NCBI GenBank assembly: GCA_902462325.1
Contig: CABQBF010000026.1
Location: forward strand, 1 to 24,317
Length of the DNA stretch: 24,317 bases
Reading direction: 5' to 3'
Source: an uncultured Peptococcaceae bacterium
GTDB taxonomy: Bacteria; Bacillota; Peptococcia; Peptococcales; Peptococcaceae
The position numbers were made by a program, and so were the translations under genes. How positions within the stretch are numbered: the stretch's first letter is position 1; every line of letters begins with the position of its first letter. Below, one piece after another: positions 1 through 6,981 of the stretch. The notes below the pieces were generated by a model. It was not told the DNA's origin. It did not search any database and saw nothing but the letters and a program-made list of their open reading frames with translations.

Positions 1-3
1 TTT

Positions 4-85
4 GGAGGGGTTCCCGAGTGGCCAAAGGGGACGGACTGTAAATCCGTTGGCTCCGCCTTCGAAGGTTCGAATCCTTCTCCCTCCA
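4..85 (+). tRNA. tRNA-Tyr: tRNA-Tyr (anticodon GTA)
   Basis: A full class II tRNA cloverleaf is visible. The acceptor stem GGAGGGG pairs with TCCCTCC (one G-U), the discriminator is A85, the anticodon arm ACGGA-CTGTAAA-TCCGT places GTA at 38-40, a long variable arm follows, and the T arm is GAAGG-TTCGAAT-CCTTC. The long variable arm together with anticodon GTA is diagnostic of bacterial tRNA-Tyr. The 3' CCA is not encoded, since the next bases are TGA. It may be the last member of a tRNA cluster that begins outside the window. Confidence 0.97.
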
Positions 86-87
86 TG

Positions 88-132
88 AAAAAGCCAGCTA
101 CGATACGATTAGCGTGTCGTAGCTGGCTTTTT
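88..132 (+). terminator. Rho-independent terminator after tRNA-Tyr
   Basis: A very strong hairpin: arms 92-107 and 113-128 pair over 16 positions (one G-U) around a 5-nt loop and are followed by a T run at 128-132. An A run precedes the hairpin, so it could also stop transcription arriving from the right. Confidence 0.93.
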
Positions 133-373
133 ATATTCTGATTGCAGAGAGTTATTTTTATCCTAAGCACCTCCTCCGTAAAGCTTCCGCTACAATTGCC
201 GCAGATTGTGAAGTGGAGCAGCATCTCCGGCAGAAGCGATAGATTTATCTATCATTTGCAAAAATAATTGATTTTCGCTTACCTTTACAATCAATAGCGG
301 GTCAATTAGGACGATGCGCTATGGCTGCAGCGCTGTTGGAGATTGTTACTGTAAGAAATCCTGTAGTTCTAAA
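133..373 (+). other. Gene-poor stretch with a possible decayed reading frame
   Basis: No intact gene is visible. On the plus strand one frame (codons starting at multiples of 3) is open from the terminator to about 430 except for a single TAG at 240-242. Its second part reads as protein-like text, with segments such as LPLQSIAGQLGRCAMAAALL. There is no ribosome binding site. I do not recognise the family; it may be a pseudogene remnant or chance. Confidence 0.25.
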
Positions 374-423
374 AACAACGAAAAAGAAAACAGAGCGATA
401 TCACTTTTCGGCCATATCGCTCT
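374..423 (-). terminator. Rho-independent terminator of the SDR gene
   Basis: Arms AGAGCGATAT (392-401) and ATATCGCTCT (414-423) pair perfectly over 10 bp. Read on the minus strand the hairpin is followed by a T-rich tract (complement of 374-391). It lies 67 bp past the stop of the minus-strand dehydrogenase gene. Confidence 0.8.
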
Positions 424-489
424 ATATGATTATAAAATGAGTTTTTTATGCTGTGATAGTTTTTGATAGTCTTTCTTATCATTAGTTCA

Positions 490-1281
490 TTAGTCAACCA
501 TTTTGGGCGCGCTGTCGCCAAAAACTGGCGCTGGAACTTTGTAGCCGCCTGCTACCGGCAGACAATGACCGGTGATGAAAGAAGAGGCGTCGCTGGCTAA
601 AAATAATACGGCGTTGGCGATATCTTCCGGCTGCCCGCAACGCTGTAGAGGAACATGTTTTAAGAAGTTGTCGATATATTCCTGAGGCATGTTGTTTATC
701 AATGCATCGGTGGCAATCATCCCTGGCATGACGCAGTTACAGCGAATGCCCCGCCGCGCATATTGGGTGGCAATATTTTCAGTCAGGCTCATAATTGCTG
801 CTTTAGAAACGGTGTAGGAGATTTGCACCAGATTGGGATTGAAGCCGCCGATACTTCCGATATTGATAATGGAACCGCCTTTTGGCATATGGGGTACGGC
901 ATATTTAACAGGCAAAAATACACTGTTCAAATTTTTGCAGAGGTTTTCGTTGAAATAGGCGACATCGGTGTTTACAACGTCGAAATCTTTTTTTACATCG
1001 GTTCCGCCATAGTTGTTGACCAGAATGTCAATACGCCCTTCTTTTTCAATTACCGTTTCTACCATGGATTGATAGCTGTCCATTTCGGCAGCGTTGAAAT
1101 AAACCGGTGCGGCTTTACAGCCTTCCGCGATTAATTCGTCAGCGATTTGCTGCCCGGCATCCATACGGCGAACGCCTAAATAAACAGTTGCACCGCCACG
1201 AGCTAAACCCTGCGCACAGGCTAACCCGATTCCTCGTGTAGCCGCTACGACTAAAGCTATTTTTCCTTCAAATTGTTTCAT
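490..1281 (-). CDS. Short-chain dehydrogenase, 7-alpha-hydroxysteroid dehydrogenase-like
   Basis: A 263-aa classical SDR. The Rossmann loop is ATRGIG (residues 14-19, first Gly of TGxxxGxG replaced by Ala), the adenine-binding turn is NNYGG (89-93), the catalytic residues are Ser143 and the YxxxK pair Tyr156/Lys160, and PG follows at the end of beta-6. The start is the ATG at 1281 preceded by GGAGGG; a longer open frame upstream has no ribosome site. Signature segments (LVNNYGGT, the VYFNA-like YFNA, HVPLQRCGQPEDIANAVL) closely match my memory of the NADP-dependent 7-alpha-HSDH of Clostridium sardiniense/absonum, which oxidises the 7-alpha-hydroxyl of bile acids. The exact substrate is inferred; a FabG-like or other SDR role remains possible. 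The gene is monocistronic with its own terminator and has no bai genes around it. Confidence 0.75.
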   Translation of the reverse strand: MKQFEGKIALVVAATRGIGLACAQGLARGGATVYLGVRRMDAGQQIADELIAEGCKAAPVYFNAAEMDSYQSMVETVIEKEGRIDILVNNYGGTDVKKDFDVVNTDVAYFNENLCKNLNSVFLPVKYAVPHMPKGGSIINIGSIGGFNPNLVQISYTVSKAAIMSLTENIATQYARRGIRCNCVMPGMIATDALINNMPQEYIDNFLKHVPLQRCGQPEDIANAVLFLASDASSFITGHCLPVAGGYKVPAPVFGDSAPKMVD

Positions 1282-1314
1282 GAACAATCCCTCCGATCTT
1301 AAAATGACACTTCT

Positions 1315-1343
1315 ATTATAAACAAGATACTTCATAAAATACA
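1315..1343 (-). promoter_or_regulatory. Possible promoter of the SDR gene
   Basis: On the minus strand a perfect TATAAT (1315-1320) lies 33 bp upstream of the start codon. The hexamer at the right distance (TGTATT, 1338-1343) is a poor -35, so only the -10 is convincing. Confidence 0.35.
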
Positions 1344-1437
1344 GTAATAACTTTTGATGTTTCAAAATCAAAATTTTGTGAAAAAAATCGTAATTTGATG
1401 TAAGTCTATTTGATAGCCTATGAGGAGGCGTTTTGAG

Positions 1438-2646
1438 ATGTTTTCCAGTAAAATCATATTGAACCAGCAGCAGATTGAGGCCGTCAACCGGCAAAATTTA
1501 CAGTGTCCAGATACGGGATTAACCGATTTAGTGGCCGTTGAACCAGAACAGGTCTTGCAAGAGCTGGAAATCCTGCTGAGCGTTGAAAATTTGCCGCAGG
1601 AGCCACGATATGATAAAGAAGGTAATCTATATGGAGAAGATTTTTATAACGCTTTAAAACGGCGTTTAGAAGCGGTTTGTCAAAAGCAAGCATCGCTGCG
1701 CTATGGTGTCGTGATTTGCAATAGCTTTTTGCGTGCCTTTCCTACGATGGCCGCCAGTTATCGTACCGGAGAATGGGGCGAGCTGGACCGCTTTGCGGTG
1801 AGTCTGTTGAAATTGGGCGAGCCGGTGCTGGTTTATTGTCAGGATGACAGCGGACAGTGGAGTTTTATTCGCAGCGCCCAATGTTACGGTTGGATGCTGA
1901 CCGCGCATCTAGCCTGGGAAACTGACTTTTACCGTTGGCGGCAGTATTGCTGTGACCGAGAACAGCTACTGGTTACCGACAGCCGCCGCCAGTTGGATTA
2001 TATTGATTTTGACGGCAGAGCGCAAACACAGACGCTGTTGATGGGCACACGCCTTCCCTTATATGACGCCGCTCAACGCAGCTTTGTAGTGGGTTTGCCT
2101 GTGAAAGACCGTCGTGATAAGCTGGCGGTGCTGCAATTTATGGTGCAACGGGACGGCGGATTTGCACCGGGACCGTTGCCTTGCTCTGCGCAGAATATTG
2201 TCAGCCAGGCAAAAAAAATGCTGGGCGAGCCTTATGGTTGGGGCGGCACCAAGTATTGCCGGGATTGCAGTTCGCTGCTTGTGGATGTGTTTTCTGTGTT
2301 TGGCTTGCAGCTTCCGCGCAATAGCCGGCAACAGATGCAGATGGTGGGAGTGGAGCGCTGCCCCGATAATCGGGAGCAAAAGCAGCAATTTATTGCGGCA
2401 TTGCCGTCGGGCAGTGTGTTGTATTTCCCGGGGCATGCCATGTTATATTTGGGCCGCCAGGGTAATGCGCTGGAGATTTTGCACAGTGTATATGCCATTG
2501 GTTTACCAGCCGTCGATAAAATCATTCCCCATAAAATACGCCGAGTGGTGCAGGGCAATTTGCAGCAGCGGAGAGTGAACGGAGAATTGTTCTTAGACGC
2601 AGTGACAGCTTGCTGGGTGCCGGAGCGTCTAAAGCGGTTTTTGTGA
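1438..2646 (+). CDS. SH3-domain NlpC/P60 peptidase (C40 family)
   Basis: A 402-aa protein. The C-terminal third is an NlpC/P60 cysteine peptidase: GEPYGWGGTKYCRDCSS carries the nucleophile Cys277, GHAMLYLG carries His333, and His349 (ILHS) is the likely third catalytic residue. The region before it (about 80-250) fits the paired bacterial SH3-like domains and N-terminal stabilising domain seen in gamma-D-glutamyl-diamino-acid endopeptidases of the YkfC type, which trim peptidoglycan stem peptides. I see no signal peptide, which favours a role in recycling muropeptides in the cytoplasm or release by an unusual route. The start is chosen at 1438 because GAGGAGG (1422-1428) sits 9 nt before it; the ATG at 1420 overlaps that site. 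Substrate specificity is inferred. Confidence 0.85.
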   Translation: MFSSKIILNQQQIEAVNRQNLQCPDTGLTDLVAVEPEQVLQELEILLSVENLPQEPRYDKEGNLYGEDFYNALKRRLEAVCQKQASLRYGVVICNSFLRAFPTMAASYRTGEWGELDRFAVSLLKLGEPVLVYCQDDSGQWSFIRSAQCYGWMLTAHLAWETDFYRWRQYCCDREQLLVTDSRRQLDYIDFDGRAQTQTLLMGTRLPLYDAAQRSFVVGLPVKDRRDKLAVLQFMVQRDGGFAPGPLPCSAQNIVSQAKKMLGEPYGWGGTKYCRDCSSLLVDVFSVFGLQLPRNSRQQMQMVGVERCPDNREQKQQFIAALPSGSVLYFPGHAMLYLGRQGNALEILHSVYAIGLPAVDKIIPHKIRRVVQGNLQQRRVNGELFLDAVTACWVPERLKRFL

Positions 2647-2704
2647 GCTGTCAAAATAAGAGTTCCACTGTTCAAAGAAACAAAAAAGAAGGCAGGAAAA
2701 AGGC

Positions 2705-2733
2705 TTGTTTCCAGCGCCGTTTTTCAGTACAAT
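2705..2733 (+). promoter_or_regulatory. Promoter of the ABC-F gene
   Basis: TTGTTT (2705-2710), a 17-nt spacer, and TACAAT (2728-2733), 55 bp before the ABC-F start codon. Both boxes are close to the sigma-70/SigA consensus. Confidence 0.5.
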
Positions 2734-2788
2734 AGCAATAGTGATTTTCATGTTATCATAAAAGGAACAGAGTAAAAGGAGTTTATGC

Positions 2789-4342
2789 ATGAGTATTTTG
2801 ACGGTTGAACATTTGAGCCACGGTTTTGGCGACAGAGCAATTTTTGACGATGTGTCCTTTCGTCTGCTGAAAGGGGAACATATTGGTCTGGTAGGCGCCA
2901 ACGGCGAAGGCAAATCCACCTTTATTAACATTATTACAGGAAAACTGATGCCCGACGCGGGTAAAATTGAATGGGCCAAACGGGTGCGGGTCGGTTATTT
3001 AGACCAGCACGCCGTGTTGGAACGGGGCATGACCATCCGCGACGTTTTGAAAAGCGCCTTTCAGTTTTTATATGATATTGAAGAGCAAATCAACGACAGC
3101 TATATGAAAATGGGAGAGCTGGAGGGCGACGCTTTAGACGAGCTGATGGGCGAGGTAGGCGATTTGCAGGAATTGCTGGATACCCACGATTTTTATGTCA
3201 TTGACAGCAAAATTGAAGAAGTCGCGCACCATCTGGGGTTGAATGACATTGGTTTAGACAGGGATGTAGAGGATTTGAGCGGTGGTCAGCGTACCAAGAT
3301 TTTGCTGGCCAAATTGTTATTGGAAAAGCCGGACATTTTACTGCTGGACGAACCGACCAACTATTTGGACGAGTCCCATATCAACTGGCTGAAACGCTAC
3401 TTGCAGGATTACGAGAACGCATTTCTGCTGATATCCCATGACATTCCTTTTTTAAACAGCGTTATCAATTTAATCTACCACATGGAAAATCAGAAGCTGG
3501 ACCGCTATGTGGGCGATTATGACAATTTCCGCCGCATTTACGAGGTGAAAAAGCAGCAGCAAGAGGCGGCTTATCGGGCCCAGCAGCAGGAGATTGCCGA
3601 GCTGCAGGATTTTGTGGCCCGCAACAAAGCCCGGGTGGCTACCCGCAATATGGCCATGTCCCGACAGAAAAAGCTGGACAAAATGGAGTTGATTGAGCTG
3701 GCTGCCGAAAAGCCCAAACCACAATTTCAATTTATCCTAGGCCGTACCACCAGCAAGCTGATTTTTGAAACCAAAGGGCTGGTCATTGGCTACGATAAGC
3801 CGCTATCTAAGCCGCTGGATTTATTGCTGGAACGGGGGCAAAAAATTGCACTGGTAGGAGCCAATGGGATAGGGAAAACTACGTTGCTGCGCAGTTTGTT
3901 GGGAGAAATACCAGCGCTGGCTGGTGACGTTTTAAAAGGTCAAAATCTGGAGATCGGCTACTTTGAGCAGGAGACAAAGCCAACGGATCATACCTGTCTG
4001 CAAGAAGTGTGGGATGAATTTCCCCATTTTAATCAGCAGGAGGTGCGGGCAGCGTTGGCCCGCTGCGGTTTAACCACCAAGCATATCGAGAGCAAAATTC
4101 AGGTGTTGAGCGGCGGCGAAAAGGCCAAGGTTCGTCTTTGTAAGCTGATGAACCGGGAAACCAATGTGTTGGTGCTGGACGAACCAACCAACCATTTAGA
4201 CGTGGACGCCAAGGATGAATTAAAACGGGCGCTGCAGGAATATAAAGGCACTGTGCTGCTGATTTGTCACGAGCCCGAATTTTACCGCGATGTGGTGACC
4301 GATGTGTGGAACTGTGAAAAATGGACCACCAAATTACCTTAA
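2789..4342 (+). CDS. ABC-F family ATPase (ribosome-associated)
   Basis: A 517-aa protein with two ATP-binding cassettes in tandem and no membrane segments, which defines ABC-F. Cassette 1 has Walker A GANGEGKST (36-44), signature LSGGQ (163-167) and Walker B LLLDEPTN (Asp187/Glu188). A charged, Gln-rich linker of roughly residues 250-320 forms the P-site-reaching hairpin. Cassette 2 has GANGIGKTT (357-365), LSGGEK and VLVLDEPTNHLD. The last H-loop reads CHE instead of the usual SHD. Family members bind the ribosomal E site and relieve stalling or confer antibiotic protection. The short linker suits a housekeeping factor rather than a resistance protein, but this is inference. AAAGGAG (2775-2781) precedes the start by 7 nt. 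Confidence 0.93.
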   Translation: MSILTVEHLSHGFGDRAIFDDVSFRLLKGEHIGLVGANGEGKSTFINIITGKLMPDAGKIEWAKRVRVGYLDQHAVLERGMTIRDVLKSAFQFLYDIEEQINDSYMKMGELEGDALDELMGEVGDLQELLDTHDFYVIDSKIEEVAHHLGLNDIGLDRDVEDLSGGQRTKILLAKLLLEKPDILLLDEPTNYLDESHINWLKRYLQDYENAFLLISHDIPFLNSVINLIYHMENQKLDRYVGDYDNFRRIYEVKKQQQEAAYRAQQQEIAELQDFVARNKARVATRNMAMSRQKKLDKMELIELAAEKPKPQFQFILGRTTSKLIFETKGLVIGYDKPLSKPLDLLLERGQKIALVGANGIGKTTLLRSLLGEIPALAGDVLKGQNLEIGYFEQETKPTDHTCLQEVWDEFPHFNQQEVRAALARCGLTTKHIESKIQVLSGGEKAKVRLCKLMNRETNVLVLDEPTNHLDVDAKDELKRALQEYKGTVLLICHEPEFYRDVVTDVWNCEKWTTKLP

Positions 4343-4371
4343 CCGACGGCGCTTGCGTAGATTGCAAAACA

Positions 4372-4412
4372 TTATAAAAAAGGCTGTGGAGCTAAGCTCC
4401 ACAGCCTTTGTG
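4372..4412 (-). terminator. Convergent terminator between ABC-F gene and YeiH operon
   Basis: A perfect stem, AAAGGCTGTGGAGC paired with GCTCCACAGCCTTT (4379-4409), with a TAA loop. The T tract is best on the minus strand (TTTTTTATAAT), so it mainly serves the minus-strand operon. The shorter TTTGTGTTT on the plus strand may serve the ABC-F gene. Confidence 0.85.
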
Positions 4413-4432
4413 TTTGATTGCGTTAACTCGGA

Positions 4433-4720
4433 CTATTTCAATTTTTTATCTAACCACAGCAAACCTCTGAAGCTCAACAAACCCCAGACAACGAAGAAGC
4501 CATAGGCGATAACCGGATTGTCAAAACCTAAATGCAAGGTTTTATCACTGAGGAAGATTTTTTCCCAGCCCGGAATATCCGAATAGTAATAGGAGCCGGG
4601 GCCAAAGGTACCGTCAATCAGCCCTGCATCCTGCGACATCAGATAAATGGCTATCAACAGAGCCACGCTACAAATCACGATGGCGCAACGGTTTAAAATG
4701 GTAACGATTTTTTCACGCAT
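4433..4720 (-). CDS. Small two-helix membrane protein, function unknown
   Basis: A 95-aa protein. There are two predicted membrane segments: about residues 11-28 (AIVICSVALLIAIYL) and about 69-87 (NPVIAYGFFVVWGLLSF), separated by a polar loop rich in Gly, Ser, Tyr and Trp, with Lys-rich ends. AGGATG lies 10 nt before the ATG on the minus strand. It follows the YeiH-family transporter gene by about 70 bp in the same direction, with no terminator between, so the two are probably co-transcribed and this may be an accessory subunit. I do not recognise the family. Confidence 0.75.
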   Translation of the reverse strand: MREKIVTILNRCAIVICSVALLIAIYLMSQDAGLIDGTFGPGSYYYSDIPGWEKIFLSDKTLHLGFDNPVIAYGFFVVWGLLSFRGLLWLDKKLK

Positions 4721-4789
4721 GAAAAGTCACATCCTGTTCTTTTGCAACATTACTGGATTAGTGTAGCACATTCCTATGTCAAATGCAAT

Positions 4790-6154
4790 TTAAACAGTAG
4801 CGATATTTGGAATCGGCAGGAAAATGCCGCTCAGCATAATCCAAGCTACCAGCAGTGTCAGAACCAAGTTGAAGGTCTGACCAACTACGTACAGTGTCAG
4901 AGGTTTCCCACCCTGCATGTAGTATGCCATTTCCTTGAAGTTGGATTCCAAACCGATGGATGTGAAGGCCAAGCAGAAGCACCAGCCCTTGTAGTTGCTG
5001 AAGGTTTTCAGGATTGCGCTGTAAGCATCTTTGCCGAAAACTGGCATAATGACAAAGGAGAAGATTACAGAAGCAACGAAGAACCCAATGATAAATTTCG
5101 GGAACCGGTGCCAGATTTCACCAGCTCCAACCTTTCCGCGAGATTCATCTACATCAACTTTTGTAGCAAAGAAGATGGAAATTGCCAAAGCAATGAAACC
5201 AATCAAAATATTCTGAATCATTTTAACCAGAGCTGCAACCTGACCGCCGACATCGCCTAAAGCTTCCCCAGCCAGTACAACAGCGCCGGTAGAGTCTACC
5301 GTACCGCCAATCCAAGCGCCGCCGATCAGTGGGTCCATACCGATGGCTTTGATACCGATTGGCATAAATACCATCATCAATACAGTGAACATCAGGGATA
5401 ACCCAATTGCAAAGGTCAAATCGTTTTTCTTAGCGCCGGAAGCAGCCGCTGCTGCGATTGCGGCAGATGTACCGCAAACGGAAGTCGCGGTAGCGATAAC
5501 GATAACCATTGGTTTAGAAACCATTTTTAAGAATTTGGTACCAAAAATCCACATGAAAATGATAACGATCGGTGTTACAAACCAAGCGATAGCCAGACCG
5601 TAAATACCAAAATTGGAAATGTTGGAGAACAATACTTCAGCCCCCATGATTACCAAACCGGTTTTTACATAATATTCAGTTTGAATCCCTGGTTTCATCC
5701 ATTCTGGCGTACCGATGGTGTTGCAGATTAACAAACCAACCACCAAAGCCCAGAAAGCGTATTCTACATAGTTACTCATGGTTTTCTGCGCAGCCAATGC
5801 ATAGGCTACCCAAGCGCATACAAATACGCCGGTAAAGCCTAATGCGAATTTAGGAACATTTTTCCCCATAAAATAAGTACCAATGGAGAACAACACTAAC
5901 AAAACAACAAAGGTAATCAGCAAGCTCACAAAATAGCTGCCAGTTAAGCCACTTAAAATGTTTGGCGCTTCTTCAGTGCCCCAGGTTGGGAATTTTACTG
6001 CTTTGAAATTAAAAGCGCCGGTTGTAACAGAAATAATCCCTGCTGCAATGATAATGAAACCGAGCCATATCGCCCACCAGTCTTCTTTTTTGTAAAGGTC
6101 GGACCAAGCAAATTTATCGGCAACAACTTTATCTTCTACTTGTGGATTTGCCAT
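4790..6154 (-). CDS. yeiH: YeiH-family (UPF0324) membrane transporter, putative sulfate/sulfonate-related exporter
   Basis: A 454-aa protein with about eleven membrane segments. The conserved core motif of PF03601 is present as SVCGTSAAIAAAAAS in mid-protein, followed by GGAWIGGTVDSTGAVVLAG, both typical of the family often labelled putative sulfate exporter. The N-terminus is longer than in the roughly 340-aa E. coli YeiH: two extra hydrophobic segments precede the core. The start is ATG 6154 (MANPQ), preceded by GAGGGGGG at 8 nt; an upstream in-frame ATG would overlap that site. The family's substrate is poorly established, so the sulfur link is a family label only. It leads an operon with the small membrane protein downstream. 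Confidence 0.85.
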   Translation of the reverse strand: MANPQVEDKVVADKFAWSDLYKKEDWWAIWLGFIIIAAGIISVTTGAFNFKAVKFPTWGTEEAPNILSGLTGSYFVSLLITFVVLLVLFSIGTYFMGKNVPKFALGFTGVFVCAWVAYALAAQKTMSNYVEYAFWALVVGLLICNTIGTPEWMKPGIQTEYYVKTGLVIMGAEVLFSNISNFGIYGLAIAWFVTPIVIIFMWIFGTKFLKMVSKPMVIVIATATSVCGTSAAIAAAAASGAKKNDLTFAIGLSLMFTVLMMVFMPIGIKAIGMDPLIGGAWIGGTVDSTGAVVLAGEALGDVGGQVAALVKMIQNILIGFIALAISIFFATKVDVDESRGKVGAGEIWHRFPKFIIGFFVASVIFSFVIMPVFGKDAYSAILKTFSNYKGWCFCLAFTSIGLESNFKEMAYYMQGGKPLTLYVVGQTFNLVLTLLVAWIMLSGIFLPIPNIATV

Positions 6155-6212
6155 AAAAAATACCCCCCTCAAAGTGTATTAAAAATGCAATAAAAGCAAA
6201 ACCAAATTAAAA

Positions 6213-6247
6213 ATAGTACAGCGTACTATCATATCTGATATATCTGA
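6213..6247 (-). promoter_or_regulatory. Possible operator upstream of the YeiH gene
   Basis: A palindrome ATAGTAC-AGC-GTACTAT (6213-6229) abuts two direct copies of ATATCTGA spaced 9 bp apart (6231-6247). They lie 59-93 bp upstream of the YeiH start codon and overlap the only candidate -10 box. A regulator or 5'-UTR structure is plausible; neither is proven. Confidence 0.35.
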
Positions 6248-6569
6248 AAAAACAGCCGCGTTCCAAATCTCCTTTCTTGACAGAGTATTTTTTCAGAAAT
6301 AATCATGCATATTGAACCTTACATACAGATTCGATTTATATGGTTTCGGAACAAAGTACGAACCTTTGCCAATGACTGATAAACGAAAACCGAGTTTTTC
6401 TCTATGATTTTATTTATAATAGCAATAAGATAAGTTCTTATTATAAAATGTTTGATGCATGTGAATTAATGTATTTTTGTTTATCTAACTAATATACCAT
6501 ATATTAAGAAAACGTCAAGAGAAAATCACAGATTAATTTGTAAAACCGTAGATTAAATAGGGAATTAAT

Positions 6570-6599
6570 TTTTATCAAACAATATTTTATCAAACAATA
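6570..6599 (+). repeat. Tandem 15-nt direct repeat
   Basis: TTTTATCAAACAATA occurs twice with no gap (6570-6584 and 6585-6599). It lies in the AT-rich spacer, about 245 bp upstream of the aminotransferase promoter. Confidence 0.9.
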
Positions 6600-6841
6600 A
6601 TGGAAAAGATGGAAAATAGAAAAGAATAGAGTATCAAATTATTTTTTTGACAGAATAGTAAGAATCGGAAAAGTGTTTTAATTTCACAATCATTGGGTCA
6701 AATACCATGGACGTTATTTTTATAAAAAAATAACATAATATTTATATGTGTTTCATTATCATATAGAATATGCAGAGATTTCGTTTTGATTTTAAGATTT
6801 TAACTAGATGGGAAAATACAAAATACATAGGCGTTCCTTCC

Positions 6842-6870
6842 TTGCGTCCAATAGGAAAAATCAGTATAAT
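6842..6870 (+). promoter_or_regulatory. Promoter of the aminotransferase gene
   Basis: TTGCGT (6842-6847), a 17-nt spacer, and a perfect TATAAT (6865-6870). Transcription would start near 6877, giving a leader of about 105 nt. Confidence 0.7.
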
Positions 6871-6981
6871 AACAACAGTATAAATTAGAAAACTGCGTTT
6901 CAAATATGAAGCAGCCGTTTTTCTGTGAAAAATGGTAAATTTGTATGGGATAACTCTAGGAAAGAAAGTAGGAATGGAACA

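Larger units (their letters stand above)
6155..6841. other. AT-rich spacer with repeats and palindrome
   Basis: There is no coding region on either strand. Directly upstream of the YeiH gene lie a 7-bp inverted repeat (6213-6229) and two ATATCTGA direct repeats (6231-6238, 6240-6247). Further right are an AATAAG/CTTATT inverted repeat near 6423-6441 and a perfect tandem 15-nt repeat (6570-6599). I find no convincing sigma-70 promoter for the YeiH gene; the best minus-strand -10 is TATGAT at 6228-6233, with no matching -35. Confidence 0.6.

Noticed and set aside
6200..6275. Possible aromatic-rich leader peptide upstream of the YeiH gene on the minus strand after AAAGGAG
   Set aside because: The only start codon in that frame (TTG) is 2 nt from the Shine-Dalgarno sequence, too close, and no attenuator hairpin follows.
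6277..6305. Plus-strand promoter starting with the perfect TTGACA at 6277-6282
   Set aside because: There is no acceptable -10 at 16-18 nt, and the nearest plus-strand gene is 700 bp away with its own consensus promoter.
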